Notes: generated from the letters alone by a model not told the origin. A DNA stretch of 64,000 nucleotides from Luteimonas sp. MC1825 (GCF_014764385.1 NZ_CP061714.1:2294001-2358000), one strand, 5' to 3'; numbered from the stretch's first letter, positions 7,840 through 19,284 are shown. Made by a program: numbers and translations.

Positions 7840-9564
7840 ATGAACGCAGTTTCGGCAGCCAACCTCGTCGGCATCACCGGTATCGCCCGCCGCCTCGTAC
7901 TCGACGGCGTGCTCGACGACGCCGCCGCACGCGATGCGCTCGAGAAGGCCACCCAGGAGCGCAAGCCGATCGCGCTCTACCTGCGCGAGCACAAGTTGGT
8001 CAGTTCGGCACAGATGGCGGCGGCTAATTCGATTGAGTTCGGCATGCCGGTGTTCGACCCCCTCACCATGGACGGGAGCTTGAGCGCCATCAAGCTGGTG
8101 AGCGAGGAGCTTCTCTCCAAGCATGCGGTACTGCCGCTCTTCAAACGCGGCAGCCGGTTGTTCGTCGGCATCTCAGACCCCACCAATACGCCGGCGATGG
8201 ATGAGGTCAAGTTCCATACCAACCTCGCGGTCGAGCCAATCCTGATTGACGAGGACAAGATCCGTCGCTGCGTGGAGCTCTGGCAGGACGCTGGCGATAC
8301 CTTCGGCGATACGCTGGGCGACTCCGAGGGCCTGGAAAACCTTGACATCTCGGGAGGCGAGGATGAAGGGGGAGACTCAGCCGTCGAGGCCAAGGGCGAC
8401 GACACCCCGGTCGTCAAGTTCATCAACAAGGTGCTGATCGACGCCATCAAGAAGGGCGCCTCGGACATCCACTTTGAGCCGTATGAGAACGATTACCGGG
8501 TTCGCCTGCGCATCGACGGCATCCTGAAGCAGGTAGCCAAGATGCCCGTGAAGCTGAACCAGCGTGTCACTGCGCGTCTCAAGGTCATGGCCCAGCTCGA
8601 TATCGCCGAGAAGCGGGTCCCTCAGGACGGTCGTATCAAGCTCAACCTGTCCAAGACCAAGCAGATCGACTTCCGCGTCAGCACCCTGCCGACCCTGTTC
8701 GGCGAAAAGGTGGTGCTGCGCATCCTGGACGGCAGCGCCGCCAAGCTTGGCGTGGAGAAGCTCGGCTACGAGCCCGAACAGCAGAAGCTGTTCCTGGACG
8801 CTATCCACAAGCCCTACGGCATGGTGCTGGTCACTGGCCCCACCGGCTCCGGCAAGACGGTGAGCCTGTACACCGCGCTGGGCATCCTGAACGACGAGAC
8901 CCGCAATATCTCGACCGCCGAGGACCCGGTGGAAATCCGCCTGCCGGGCGTGAACCAGGTCCAGCAGAACGTAAAGCGCGGCATGACCTTTGCCGTAGCG
9001 CTCCGCAGCTTCCTCCGCCAGGACCCGGACATCATCATGGTGGGCGAGATCCGCGATCTGGAGACGGCGGAGATCGCCATCAAGGCAGCACAAACCGGCC
9101 ACATGGTGCTTTCCACCCTGCACACGAACGACGCGCCCCAGACCATTGCCCGTCTGATGAACATGGGCATTGCCCCTTACAACATCACCAGTTCGGTGAC
9201 CCTGGTGATCGCGCAGCGCCTGGCGAGACGCCTGTGCAACAAGTGCAAGCAGCCGCAGGAGTTGCCCGACAACGCGCTCTTGGCCGAAGGCTTCACGGCC
9301 GACGAGATCCACCAGGGATTCACCATCTACGATGCGGTGGGCTGCGACGAGTGCACCGGCGGCTACAAGGGCCGGCTTGGCGTGTACCAGGTGCTGCCGA
9401 TGAGTGAGGATATCCAGACGATCGTCCTTCAAGGCGGGAATGCCATCCAGATCGCCGAGGTGGCCAAGGCCTCCGGCGTCAGGGATCTGCGCCAATCGGC
9501 GCTGCTGAAGGTGAAAAACGGGCTGACCAGCCTGGCGGAGATCAATCGCATCACCGTGGATTAG
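7840..9564 (+). CDS. pilB: Type IV pilus extension ATPase PilB
   Basis: A 574-residue GspE-family hexameric ATPase that powers pilus extension at the cytoplasmic face of the inner membrane. An N-terminal MshEN-like domain occupies about 1-150. The core carries Walker A GPTGSGKT at 333-340 and the Walker B region DIIMVGEIRD at about 397-406. A tetracysteine zinc site is present as C466xxC469 and C502xxC505, as is usual for PilB. The length matches the family. AGGGGAT precedes ATG 7840 as SD. It is followed, after a 173-nt gap without any pilin gene, by pilC and pilD. Confidence 0.95.
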   Translation: MNAVSAANLVGITGIARRLVLDGVLDDAAARDALEKATQERKPIALYLREHKLVSSAQMAAANSIEFGMPVFDPLTMDGSLSAIKLVSEELLSKHAVLPLFKRGSRLFVGISDPTNTPAMDEVKFHTNLAVEPILIDEDKIRRCVELWQDAGDTFGDTLGDSEGLENLDISGGEDEGGDSAVEAKGDDTPVVKFINKVLIDAIKKGASDIHFEPYENDYRVRLRIDGILKQVAKMPVKLNQRVTARLKVMAQLDIAEKRVPQDGRIKLNLSKTKQIDFRVSTLPTLFGEKVVLRILDGSAAKLGVEKLGYEPEQQKLFLDAIHKPYGMVLVTGPTGSGKTVSLYTALGILNDETRNISTAEDPVEIRLPGVNQVQQNVKRGMTFAVALRSFLRQDPDIIMVGEIRDLETAEIAIKAAQTGHMVLSTLHTNDAPQTIARLMNMGIAPYNITSSVTLVIAQRLARRLCNKCKQPQELPDNALLAEGFTADEIHQGFTIYDAVGCDECTGGYKGRLGVYQVLPMSEDIQTIVLQGGNAIQIAEVAKASGVRDLRQSALLKVKNGLTSLAEINRITVD

Positions 9565-9737
9565 GCGCGCCACGGCGCCGCCCCGCCGACTTTGGGGCAG
9601 CGGCCGATGCTCTGCGGGCCAAGGGAGGGTGGAAGTCTGCCCGCCGTCACAAACGCAAATTTCACTTTGCCTTGCAAGCGTTTAGGATGGGCACTTGTGG
9701 CCCGATCGGGGTAACGGGCCTTCTGGGGAGCTAGAGC

Positions 9738-11009
9738 ATGGCCGTGTCCCGTACCGCTGCGCGGTCCGCAGCGAAAAAACCGACTGTCCCGACGCGAGCG
9801 GGCGTCGACCTGTCGTCCTTCCTTTGGGAGGGCACCGACAAACGCGGCAAGAAGATGAAGGGCGAGCAGTCGGCAAAGAACGCCAACCTGCTGCGCGCAG
9901 AGTTGCGTCGCCAGGGCATCACCCCCACCGTGGTCAAGGCGAAGTCCAAGCCACTGTTCGGCAGCACCGGCCAGAAGATTACGGCCAAGGACATTGCGGT
10001 GTTCAGCCGACAGCTGGCCACGATGATCAAGTCAGGCGTGCCCGTGGTGCAGGCGATGGAGATCATCGGCAACGGCCACAAGAACGAGCGCATGAGGGTC
10101 ATGGTGAACAGCGTGCGCCTGGACATCGAGGGCGGCTCGTCGATCTACGAATCGATGAGCAAGCACCCTGTGCAGTTCGACGAGCTTTACCGCAACTTGG
10201 TCAGGGCGGGCGAAAGCGCCGGCGTGCTGGAAACGGTGCTCGACACGATTGCCACATATAAAGAGAACACCGAAAGCCTCAAGGGCAAGATCAAGAAGGC
10301 GCTGTTCTATCCCGCCACGGTCATCGCCGTTGCGATCCTGGTCAGTGCAATCCTGCTGGTGTTTGTGGTGCCGCAGTTTCAGCAAGTGTTCCAGAGCTTC
10401 GGGGCTGACTTGCCCGCGTTCACCATGATGATCATTGCAGCCAGTGACTTCATGATTGCCTGGTGGTGGGCCATCCTTGCATTGATCGTTGGTGGAGGAT
10501 TTCTCTTCATGTATCTCTACAAGAGATCGCCCGCCATGCAGCACACCGCGGACAGGCTGATGCTTAAGATCCCGGTCGTGGGTCAGATCCTGCACAACGC
10601 ATCGATTGCCCGTTTCGCGCGCACCTTGGCCACCACGTTCAAGGCGGGCGTACCGCTGGTGGAGGCGCTGGACATCGTCGCCGGCGCTACCGGAAACCAG
10701 GTCTACGAGAAGGCCGTGCACGAAATCAAGGATGACGTGTCCGTGGGCTTCCAGCTCAACATGGCCATGAAACAGGTCAACCTGTTCCCGCACATGGTGG
10801 TGCAGATGACAGCCATTGGCGAAGAAGCCGGCGCCCTCGACACCATGCTGTTCAAGGTGGCGGAGTTCTACGAGGAAGAGGTCAACAACGCCGTGGACGC
10901 GCTCAGCAGCCTGCTGGAGCCGATGATCATGATCATCATCGGCGGCGTGGTGGGCTCGATGGTGATCGGCATGTACCTGCCGATCTTCAAGCTGGCGGCG
11001 GCTATCTAG
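9738..11009 (+). CDS. pilC: Type IV pilus inner-membrane platform protein PilC
   Basis: A 423-residue protein with two repeated T2SSF domains (about 85-210 and 285-410) and three transmembrane segments, including ATVIAVAILVSAILLVFVV and the very hydrophobic C-terminus. PilC couples PilB rotation to pilin insertion. Signatures such as FSRQLATMIKSGVPVVQAME and FARTLATTFKAGVPLVEALD are the paired family motifs. GGGGAG lies before ATG 9738. The gene ends 4 nt before pilD. In many relatives pilA genes sit immediately upstream; here the preceding 173 nt (9565-9737) hold no pilin reading frame. Confidence 0.95.
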   Translation: MAVSRTAARSAAKKPTVPTRAGVDLSSFLWEGTDKRGKKMKGEQSAKNANLLRAELRRQGITPTVVKAKSKPLFGSTGQKITAKDIAVFSRQLATMIKSGVPVVQAMEIIGNGHKNERMRVMVNSVRLDIEGGSSIYESMSKHPVQFDELYRNLVRAGESAGVLETVLDTIATYKENTESLKGKIKKALFYPATVIAVAILVSAILLVFVVPQFQQVFQSFGADLPAFTMMIIAASDFMIAWWWAILALIVGGGFLFMYLYKRSPAMQHTADRLMLKIPVVGQILHNASIARFARTLATTFKAGVPLVEALDIVAGATGNQVYEKAVHEIKDDVSVGFQLNMAMKQVNLFPHMVVQMTAIGEEAGALDTMLFKVAEFYEEEVNNAVDALSSLLEPMIMIIIGGVVGSMVIGMYLPIFKLAAAI

Positions 11010-11013
11010 TCGG

Positions 11014-11874
11014 ATGTCTTTCCTCGGCGACAACCCCGAACTGGGCTATCCGGTTGTCGCAGGCCTCGGCCTGCTGGTCGGCAGCTTCCTCAACGTGGTG
11101 ATCCTGCGCCTGCCCCGGCGCATGGAGTGGGAGTGGAAGCGCGACAGCCGCGAGATGCTCGGCGAGCCGGAGATGTACGACCCGCCGCCGCCGGGGATCG
11201 TGGTGGAGCGCTCGCACTGCCCGCACTGCGGCCACCAGCTCAGCTGGTTCGAGAACATCCCGGTGTTCAGCTGGCTGGCGCTGCGCGGCAAGTGCCGCAG
11301 CTGCAAGGCGCCCATTTCCGCGCAGTACCCGGCGGTCGAACTGCTCACGATGCTGCTGATGGTGCTGTGCGTGTGGCGCTTCGGCTTCGGCTGGCAGGGC
11401 TTTGGCGCCGCGCTGCTCACCTGTTTCCTGATCGCGCTGTCGGGCATCGACCTGCGCACGCAGCTGCTGCCCGATTCGCTGACCTTGCCGCTGATGTGGC
11501 TGGGGCTGATCGCGGCGGTGGAGAACCTGTATGTCACGCCCAAGGCGGCGCTGCTCGGCGCCATTGCCGGCTACGTGAGCCTCTGGTCGGTGTGGTGGGT
11601 GTTCAAGCAGGTCACCGGCAAGGAAGGCATGGGTCACGGCGACTTCAAGCTGCTGGCCGCACTGGGCGCGTGGTGCGGCCTGGCCGGCGTGCTGCCGACC
11701 ATCCTGATGTCGTCGCTGGTGGGCGCCATCGTTGGCGGCGCGTGGCTGGCCATGAAGGGCCGCGACCGCGCCACGCCGATTCCGTTTGGTCCGTTCCTGG
11801 CCATCGCTGGCTGGATCGTGTTCATGTGGGGCGATTACATCATCGGCAGCTACCGGGCGTACGCCGGCTTTTGA
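11014..11874 (+). CDS. pilD: Prepilin leader peptidase / N-methyltransferase PilD
   Basis: A 286-residue polytopic membrane aspartic protease that cleaves and N-methylates type IV prepilins and type II pseudopilins. The cytoplasmic zinc loop is complete: C69, C72, C94 and C97 (CPHC and CRSC). The two catalytic aspartates are Asp146 in SGIDLRT and Asp210 in GHGDFK, the GxGDxK-type motif. It is therefore expected to process the XpsG-K pseudopilins at the right end of the window as well as pilins encoded elsewhere. It follows pilC by 4 nt, and its TGA is 1 nt before the coaE ATG. Confidence 0.96.
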   Translation: MSFLGDNPELGYPVVAGLGLLVGSFLNVVILRLPRRMEWEWKRDSREMLGEPEMYDPPPPGIVVERSHCPHCGHQLSWFENIPVFSWLALRGKCRSCKAPISAQYPAVELLTMLLMVLCVWRFGFGWQGFGAALLTCFLIALSGIDLRTQLLPDSLTLPLMWLGLIAAVENLYVTPKAALLGAIAGYVSLWSVWWVFKQVTGKEGMGHGDFKLLAALGAWCGLAGVLPTILMSSLVGAIVGGAWLAMKGRDRATPIPFGPFLAIAGWIVFMWGDYIIGSYRAYAGF

Positions 11875-11875
11875 G

Positions 11876-12493
11876 ATGGCCGACTACACCATCGCCCTGA
11901 CTGGCGGCATCGCTTCCGGCAAATCGGAAGTGGAGCGCCGCTTCGGCGCCTTGGGCATCACCGTCGCCGACGCCGACCAGGCGTCCCGCGACGTCGTCGC
12001 CCGTGGCACCGACGGTCTTGCTGAAATCGTGGCGGCGTTCGGCGCGAACGCCCTGGATGCCGGAGGCAACCTCGACCGCCCCGCCATGCGCCGCCTGGTC
12101 TTCAACGACGATGCCGCGCGCCAGCGCCTGGAAGCCATCATCCACCCGCGCGTGCGCCTGGCACTGCACGCTGCATGTGCGGCCGCGCCCGGCCCCTACG
12201 CCATCGCCGCCATCCCGCTGCTCGCCGAGGGCGGCCGCGGCGCGTACCCCTGGCTGCATCGCGTGCTGGTGGTCGACGTGCCGGTGGACGTGCAGCTGGC
12301 GCGCCTGCTGCGCCGCGATGGCATCGACGAGGCGCTGGCCTGGAAGATGATTCGCGCACAGGCCAGCCGCGTGGAGCGCCTGGCGATCGCCGACGATGTG
12401 ATCGTCAACGACGGGCCATTGGACGCGCTGGACGCGGCAGTGGCCGCACTCCACGGGCGCTATCTGGAACTGGCACGCGTACCGGCGCCGTGA
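11876..12493 (+). CDS. coaE: Dephospho-CoA kinase
   Basis: A 205-residue P-loop kinase catalysing the last step of CoA synthesis, phosphorylating dephospho-CoA at the 3'-hydroxyl. The P-loop GGIASGKS lies at residues 10-17, and DADQASRDV at 32-40 supplies the acidic substrate/Mg residue. LIDVxxPLLxEx is represented by AIPLLAEGG near 115-122. ATG 11876 was chosen over an upstream in-frame ATG inside pilD because it starts MADYTIALTGGIASGKS. The pilD-coaE pairing is common in gammaproteobacteria and has no obvious functional logic beyond co-transcription. Confidence 0.95.
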   Translation: MADYTIALTGGIASGKSEVERRFGALGITVADADQASRDVVARGTDGLAEIVAAFGANALDAGGNLDRPAMRRLVFNDDAARQRLEAIIHPRVRLALHAACAAAPGPYAIAAIPLLAEGGRGAYPWLHRVLVVDVPVDVQLARLLRRDGIDEALAWKMIRAQASRVERLAIADDVIVNDGPLDALDAAVAALHGRYLELARVPAP

Positions 12494-12765
12494 GGCGGAT
12501 GCGGCTGCCCGCCGGGCTGGCGAGCCTGGGCGTGATGCTTGGCCATGTGGCGCTGATCCCGCTGTACCCGGGATTCGGCCTGCTGCAGCCGCGTGGCGGC
12601 CTGGTCATGCTCACCATCTCGCTCGCCATCGCCAATACCCTGGTCTGGCTGGCCGGGAATCCGGCGTTCAGCACCCACGCGCGCTTCCAGCTGGGCGTGG
12701 CGGGTTGGATCTGGATCCTGGTGCAGGCGGGCGCGCAGGTGTATCTGCACGCGGTGGCTGGCTGA
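12490..12765 (+). CDS. Small three-helix membrane protein, function unknown
   Basis: A 91-residue hydrophobic protein from GTG 12490 (4-nt GTGA overlap with coaE); ATG 12499 would give 88 residues. Three membrane segments can be seen: residues about 11-29, 38-58 and 69-89 (the last rich in Trp, Val and Ala). No catalytic or metal motif is visible and I do not recognise the family. The tight overlap suggests co-expression with coaE/pilD, though a membrane role in the pilus system would be speculation. Uniform GC3-biased codon use supports it being a real gene. Confidence 0.65.
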   Translation: MRRMRLPAGLASLGVMLGHVALIPLYPGFGLLQPRGGLVMLTISLAIANTLVWLAGNPAFSTHARFQLGVAGWIWILVQAGAQVYLHAVAG

Positions 12766-12776
12766 GGAGGCCTTCG

Positions 12777-13247
12777 CTACGGGCTGGTCCCGCGTCGCAG
12801 GGCGACTGCCTGGTACCCGCGGTCGTCATCGCGACCCTGCGGACGCTCCACGCGGGCGCACAGGCGCTCGCCGCACAGCGTGAGGTCTGCGGCGTTGACC
12901 GCTTCGAGGAGGACAAGGTCGCGCCCCATGGCGTCGATCTCGCGCCTGGCTGAAGACAGGGCCAGCGTTGCGCCGGCAACGGCGACCAGTGCGCCGAACA
13001 GCAGCGCGGCCGACGCGATCCAGAGATGCCGGTAGCCCGATACGCCTGCGGCAGCCTGCGCAGCCGCTGCCCGCCTGCGCTCGGCTCCGAGCATGCTGGC
13101 AGCGGCGGTGACCTCGCGTCGGAATTCTGCGCTCGTGCGTTCCAGGTGCTCGACTGCGCGCGTGCTCCGCTCGTCGAGACGCCCGGCCACGACGGCCAGT
13201 TGCAGCGCGAACTCGCGCGGATCGAGATCGGACGGCAATTGGCTCAC
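12777..13247 (-). CDS. Small membrane protein downstream of the lipase gene, unknown function
   Basis: A 156-residue protein starting at GTG 13247, which overlaps the lipase stop by 4 nt (GTGA), so translation is probably coupled. Residues 1-68 are charged and helical (predicted coiled coil: ERTSAEFRREVTAAASMLGAERRRAAAA), residues about 76-97 form one transmembrane helix, and the remaining 60 residues form a small domain containing a Cys pair in TLCGERLCARV. Nothing in it indicates an enzyme. Given its place it could anchor, chaperone or neutralise the lipase; none of these is shown by sequence. Confidence 0.6.
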   Translation of the reverse strand: MSQLPSDLDPREFALQLAVVAGRLDERSTRAVEHLERTSAEFRREVTAAASMLGAERRRAAAAQAAAGVSGYRHLWIASAALLFGALVAVAGATLALSSARREIDAMGRDLVLLEAVNAADLTLCGERLCARVERPQGRDDDRGYQAVALRRGTSP

Positions 13248-14776
13248 GGGTGCAGCATCGCCGGCGCGCCCTGCCCTGGCGCGGCGGGCAGATGCGGTTG
13301 AAGCGCCTGCTCCTGCTCCCGTTCTGCCCGCAGGCCCAGGCTGGCGTGGTCGTTCTCCCTCCCGTATGTGGCCGACCAGGCTTGACCGAGCCGCAGGCCC
13401 GACCTGAACGCCTGGCCCGCCGGTGTCTGCAGATAGGCGTCGGCCACCGCGGACATGCTGGCCGTCCCCTGGCGCTTCGCGGCGTCGGCAAGCCGGTCGA
13501 ACAGGACCTCCACGGTGTTGCGCGCCATCAGCACCTCCGCCCGCATGGGCAGGGTGGAACGCGCCGCGACGTGGTCGAGCAGGGTCGGCTCGCGCGCGTG
13601 CATCCGGTCGAGGGCCGCCAGCGCGGCATCCATCTTGGGATCGGTGCCGCCCGGTGTACGCCCGCGCTCCACGTAGCGCCATGGCAGGCTGGCGGCGAGC
13701 GCATGGTCGACCGGATCCCTCGCGCAGGGATCGCGGGCCAACACCGCGCACCCGGGCGACAGGTCGTCGTGGATGCGACGCTCGCCGTTGCGGCGGTAGT
13801 GGCCGGTATCGATGACGCCGAGCTGGTGCTGGTCGGAGCTGTGGATGACGTACATGCGCGGGTCGAGCGGCACAGGTACCTTTTGCAGCAGCGGCGCACC
13901 GAACAGGGTGTTGAGGTAGTCCACGTCCATGTTCTGCACGCGCCGGGAGGCGCCGTCGATCAGGTACCCGCCGCCGACGTCGGCGTGCGCGCCGGGCACG
14001 AAGAAGTTGGCGACGCGGCCGCGCTCCGACAGTCCGTCTGGCAGGTGGCGGGTGGCATCGAACAACCCGCGCGCTTCGTGCAGGGCGGTGAACCCCAATG
14101 CGCTGATATTCGAACTCGGGAATGCCCGCGGTTGGTCCTTGATGGAGGCGGCGACGGGGTCGTGGATGATCGCGACCTGCACCGTGCGGCCGGGTGGCAC
14201 CAGCGCCGGGCGATCGGCGTACTTGATGCTGGTGAGCAGGCCTTCGGAACCGTAGGCGATGTCGGCATTGGTCGGATCCCGGATCCCTCTTTCGTGGATC
14301 AATCGCTGCAGTGCGGGAACCTGCTCCGCGCCGCGACTGAAGCCGATGCCGACCAGATGGATGCGGACGCCGGGGTCCTCATCGATCCATTTGGCGGCCT
14401 GGACGCAGAACTGGTAGTAAGCCTGTTCGACGCGGGGCTCGAAAGTCACGGCCAGGAGACTATCTATACGACTGGAAAGGTACTCGCTCTGGGTGCCGAT
14501 ACCGGGCACGTATCCCGTGGCAATGAAGGGATGCCCAAGCGCCCTGATGTCGTCTCGCAAGCGCCCAACGATAGTGCGCTCCGTTGGCAAGTCGTTGTAA
14601 AGACTGTTTCCAGTGCCATCCATCGCGGCAACGAACACACGGTCGCGGGGTGTTTCAAGCAGCAGCGGGGCGCGCAACTGTACGAGGCGATTCTCTGCCA
14701 ACTGCAGGGTCGCCAACTCCTCCTTTGTTGCCTGCCTGGCTTGGATGCCATCAGGCGTCAGCCTGTAGTCGCCCAT
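13244..14776 (-). CDS. DUF2235 / Tle1-like alpha/beta-hydrolase, probable secreted (phospho)lipase effector
   Basis: A 510-residue protein whose first ~330 residues match DUF2235 lipases of the type VI effector class Tle1. It has DGTGN at 53-57 after a beta strand, the nucleophile elbow GIGFSRG with Ser147, HD at 205-206, and AHADVGGGY at 263-271 supplying catalytic Asp/His. The last ~170 residues are alanine/arginine-rich helices that I do not recognise. ATG 14776 was chosen over TTG 14800 and ATG 14788 because GGAGG lies 5 nt upstream. No vgrG, PAAR or secretion-system gene is nearby and no signal peptide is visible, so the delivery route is unknown. Hydrolase activity is well supported, target and secretion are inference. 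Confidence 0.7.
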   Translation of the reverse strand: MGDYRLTPDGIQARQATKEELATLQLAENRLVQLRAPLLLETPRDRVFVAAMDGTGNSLYNDLPTERTIVGRLRDDIRALGHPFIATGYVPGIGTQSEYLSSRIDSLLAVTFEPRVEQAYYQFCVQAAKWIDEDPGVRIHLVGIGFSRGAEQVPALQRLIHERGIRDPTNADIAYGSEGLLTSIKYADRPALVPPGRTVQVAIIHDPVAASIKDQPRAFPSSNISALGFTALHEARGLFDATRHLPDGLSERGRVANFFVPGAHADVGGGYLIDGASRRVQNMDVDYLNTLFGAPLLQKVPVPLDPRMYVIHSSDQHQLGVIDTGHYRRNGERRIHDDLSPGCAVLARDPCARDPVDHALAASLPWRYVERGRTPGGTDPKMDAALAALDRMHAREPTLLDHVAARSTLPMRAEVLMARNTVEVLFDRLADAAKRQGTASMSAVADAYLQTPAGQAFRSGLRLGQAWSATYGRENDHASLGLRAEREQEQALQPHLPAAPGQGAPAMLHP

Positions 14777-14806
14777 GCAATCCTCCATGATTGCAGTCAA
14801 TTGATG

Positions 14807-15430
14807 TCAGTAAGTCTTGGTATGAACGAGCACTACTCCCGAGTGCTGGTTGCTGTGAGGATTGTCGGGATTCGTCCGAGTCTTCAACGCCATCCAGGTG
14901 CTCATATACACAGTGATGGTGCGGTCATCAACGACAAGGATGATCCCAGGATAGGGAATATTGCTGTCCTCGAGAATGTCCTCTCGTGCCACCGTGTGGC
15001 GCACGAGACGATCCGCAAAGATCTCGGCGACATTTACGCTTGCGGTCAATGGAGTTCCATCCAGTGCCGTCCATGTCACTTCCGCGGGCGCCGGAAAGTT
15101 CCTGATCGGTCCCATGTCGGCACTTATTATCTGCTCGATCGGGCGCCCGATGGATTCCAAGGAACGTCCCGGGCGCTCGACTCCGTGTGGGTGACCCGCA
15201 TAGATGATCTTGCAGCTCTGGACGCTGAAGCAATGCGTCCCAAACTGATGCCAAACAAACCACAACGGCCAATCCGCCACGGTTCCGGTAAACGGACCCT
15301 GCCCCGGGGGCGGTGTCATCGGATCGAATTCGGGTTCCACGGCATTGCATCCCTGCAGCAGCGTGGCGCCGGTCAGTACGGCGGCGAGCAAGGCCGCCAA
15401 GCCTGCGCGCCGGTGGTGGCATCTGCGCAT
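14807..15430 (-). CDS. Lipoprotein upstream of the lipase gene, candidate immunity protein
   Basis: A 207-residue lipoprotein: arginine-rich n-region, hydrophobic core 11-25 and lipobox LLQGC with Cys28, so it should be anchored in the periplasm. The mature part contains W/F-rich strands, the VTWTALDGT segment, and VDDRTITVYMSTWM followed by a terminal VLVHTKTY. I associate this arrangement with lipoproteins encoded beside DUF2235 lipases, some of which are immunity proteins that protect the periplasmic face. It precedes the lipase by 30 nt on one transcript. Its base composition is visibly lower in GC than its neighbours (about 55% in one line I counted), suggesting transfer or a fast-evolving gene. 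Confidence 0.6.
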   Translation of the reverse strand: MRRCHHRRAGLAALLAAVLTGATLLQGCNAVEPEFDPMTPPPGQGPFTGTVADWPLWFVWHQFGTHCFSVQSCKIIYAGHPHGVERPGRSLESIGRPIEQIISADMGPIRNFPAPAEVTWTALDGTPLTASVNVAEIFADRLVRHTVAREDILEDSNIPYPGIILVVDDRTITVYMSTWMALKTRTNPDNPHSNQHSGVVLVHTKTY

Positions 15431-15458
15431 GCGTCCATATCCTTATGGTCTGCGCCCG

Positions 15459-15487
15459 AAGCTAGAGAGGCCCGGCGGGGGCGTCAA
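15459..15487 (-). promoter_or_regulatory. Candidate sigma-70 promoter of the lipoprotein-lipase operon
   Basis: Read on the minus strand, TTGACG (15487-15482) and TAGCTT (15464-15459) are separated by 17 nt and lie about 30 nt before the lipoprotein ATG at 15430. An AAGGA Shine-Dalgarno sequence follows, about 11 nt before that ATG. The -35 matches the consensus in five of six positions; the -10 is weaker. Confidence 0.4.
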
Positions 15488-15513
15488 GTCGGGATTGTCC
15501 GCGCGTCACAGTT

Positions 15514-16479
15514 TCAGCGCGGTGCCTGCGCCCAGAGCCCGCGGATAGCCGCGATACCCTGCCCCCCGTGGCGCCTGGCGACCTCGATGTCCCCCGCTCC
15601 CATGCCACCAATGGCATACATGGGCAACGCCACGCCCTCGCGAAGTTCGGCGAACCGCGCCCAGCCGATGCCCTTCTGGCCGGGGTGGCTCTCAGTCGCC
15701 ATCACCGGGCCTGCGACGCAGAAATCACAGCCGAGGCGCGCGGCGTGCAGCAACTCGCCCGCGTCGTGGCAGGAGGCGGCCAGCGCCGCACCGTCCGCCA
15801 GTTGCGGGCGCTCGCCGAGCGCAGCCAGCTGCGCGGCGCGCAGGTGCAGGCCGGCACCCAGCTCACGCGCAAGCTCGGCATCGCCGTTGACGAGCAGTTC
15901 GGCGCCCGCCCGCTGGCAACGTTCAAGGGCGGCGGCAGCCAGCGTGCGCACGCGCGCCGGCTCCAGCCCGGGCAGGCGCAGCTGCACGCGTGCAATGCCG
16001 GTGGCGAGCGAAGCGTCCAGAGCCTCCAGCCAGGGGCCGTCGACAAGGGCGGCGACGCCCGCGGCGGGCGGCGGGGTGACCAGATAGCGATCCGGCTGGT
16101 GCAACGCCGCCACGACCGGGATGTCCGCGGGCGGCATGGCATAGGTGTGCAGCTTTTCCAGCGGCACCCAGGCCAGCGCCTGGCCTTCGCGGCCGCGCGG
16201 CACGCCCCGCCAGCGCGCGATGCGGCGCACGTCCAGGCGCAGGCGCTTGCCGGGATACGCCTGCGGCACGGTGATCAGCGGCGCGCCGATGGTGGCGTTG
16301 ATGCCGAGTTCTTCGTGCAATTCGCGCGCGAGCGCGGCGTCGGCTTCCTCGCCGGGCTCGCGCTTGCCGCCAGGGAATTCCCACAGGCCGGCGAAGTCGC
16401 GGTTCACGGTGCGGCGGGTGAGCAGCACCCGGCCGCGCGCGTCGCTCAGCACGCCGGCAACCACCTCGGTCACCTTCAT
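15514..16479 (-). CDS. Fused Nudix hydrolase (MutT) and thiamine-phosphate-synthase-like (ThiE) domain protein
   Basis: A 321-residue two-domain protein. Residues 1-130 are a MutT-type Nudix domain with a full Nudix box at 37-59 (G..REPGEEADAALARELHEELG), which hydrolyses 8-oxo-dGTP and similar nucleotides to sanitise the pool. Residues about 135-315 form a TIM-barrel domain of the ThiE/TenI type, with HLRAAQL and a C-terminal GGMGAGDI phosphate loop. This fusion is known in gammaproteobacteria next to secA. Whether the second domain makes thiamine phosphate is doubtful; TenI-like roles are equally possible. It lies downstream of secA on the same strand. Confidence 0.9.
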   Translation of the reverse strand: MKVTEVVAGVLSDARGRVLLTRRTVNRDFAGLWEFPGGKREPGEEADAALARELHEELGINATIGAPLITVPQAYPGKRLRLDVRRIARWRGVPRGREGQALAWVPLEKLHTYAMPPADIPVVAALHQPDRYLVTPPPAAGVAALVDGPWLEALDASLATGIARVQLRLPGLEPARVRTLAAAALERCQRAGAELLVNGDAELARELGAGLHLRAAQLAALGERPQLADGAALAASCHDAGELLHAARLGCDFCVAGPVMATESHPGQKGIGWARFAELREGVALPMYAIGGMGAGDIEVARRHGGQGIAAIRGLWAQAPR

Positions 16480-16557
16480 GCCGCGGCCCTCGTCCCCCGC
16501 ATCAGCGGAGGTAGATGCCCGGCGTGCGTACGGGGGCGATCCCGCGGTGACATCCCG

Positions 16558-19284
<2,727 letters not shown>

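Noticed and set aside
9651-9690. Sigma-54-like site (TTTCAC...TTGCA) in the pilB-pilC gap
   Set aside because: The spacing is off by one and the essential GG of the -24 element is missing.
13244-13600. XVIPCD (Xanthomonadales T4SS effector signal) at the lipase C-terminus
   Set aside because: I could not match the usual motif order of that domain; the region is left unassigned.
13250-16087. A 945-codon plus-strand open frame opposite the lipase and lipoprotein genes
   Set aside because: The minus-strand genes have clear motifs, lipobox and SD sites; the plus frame has none.
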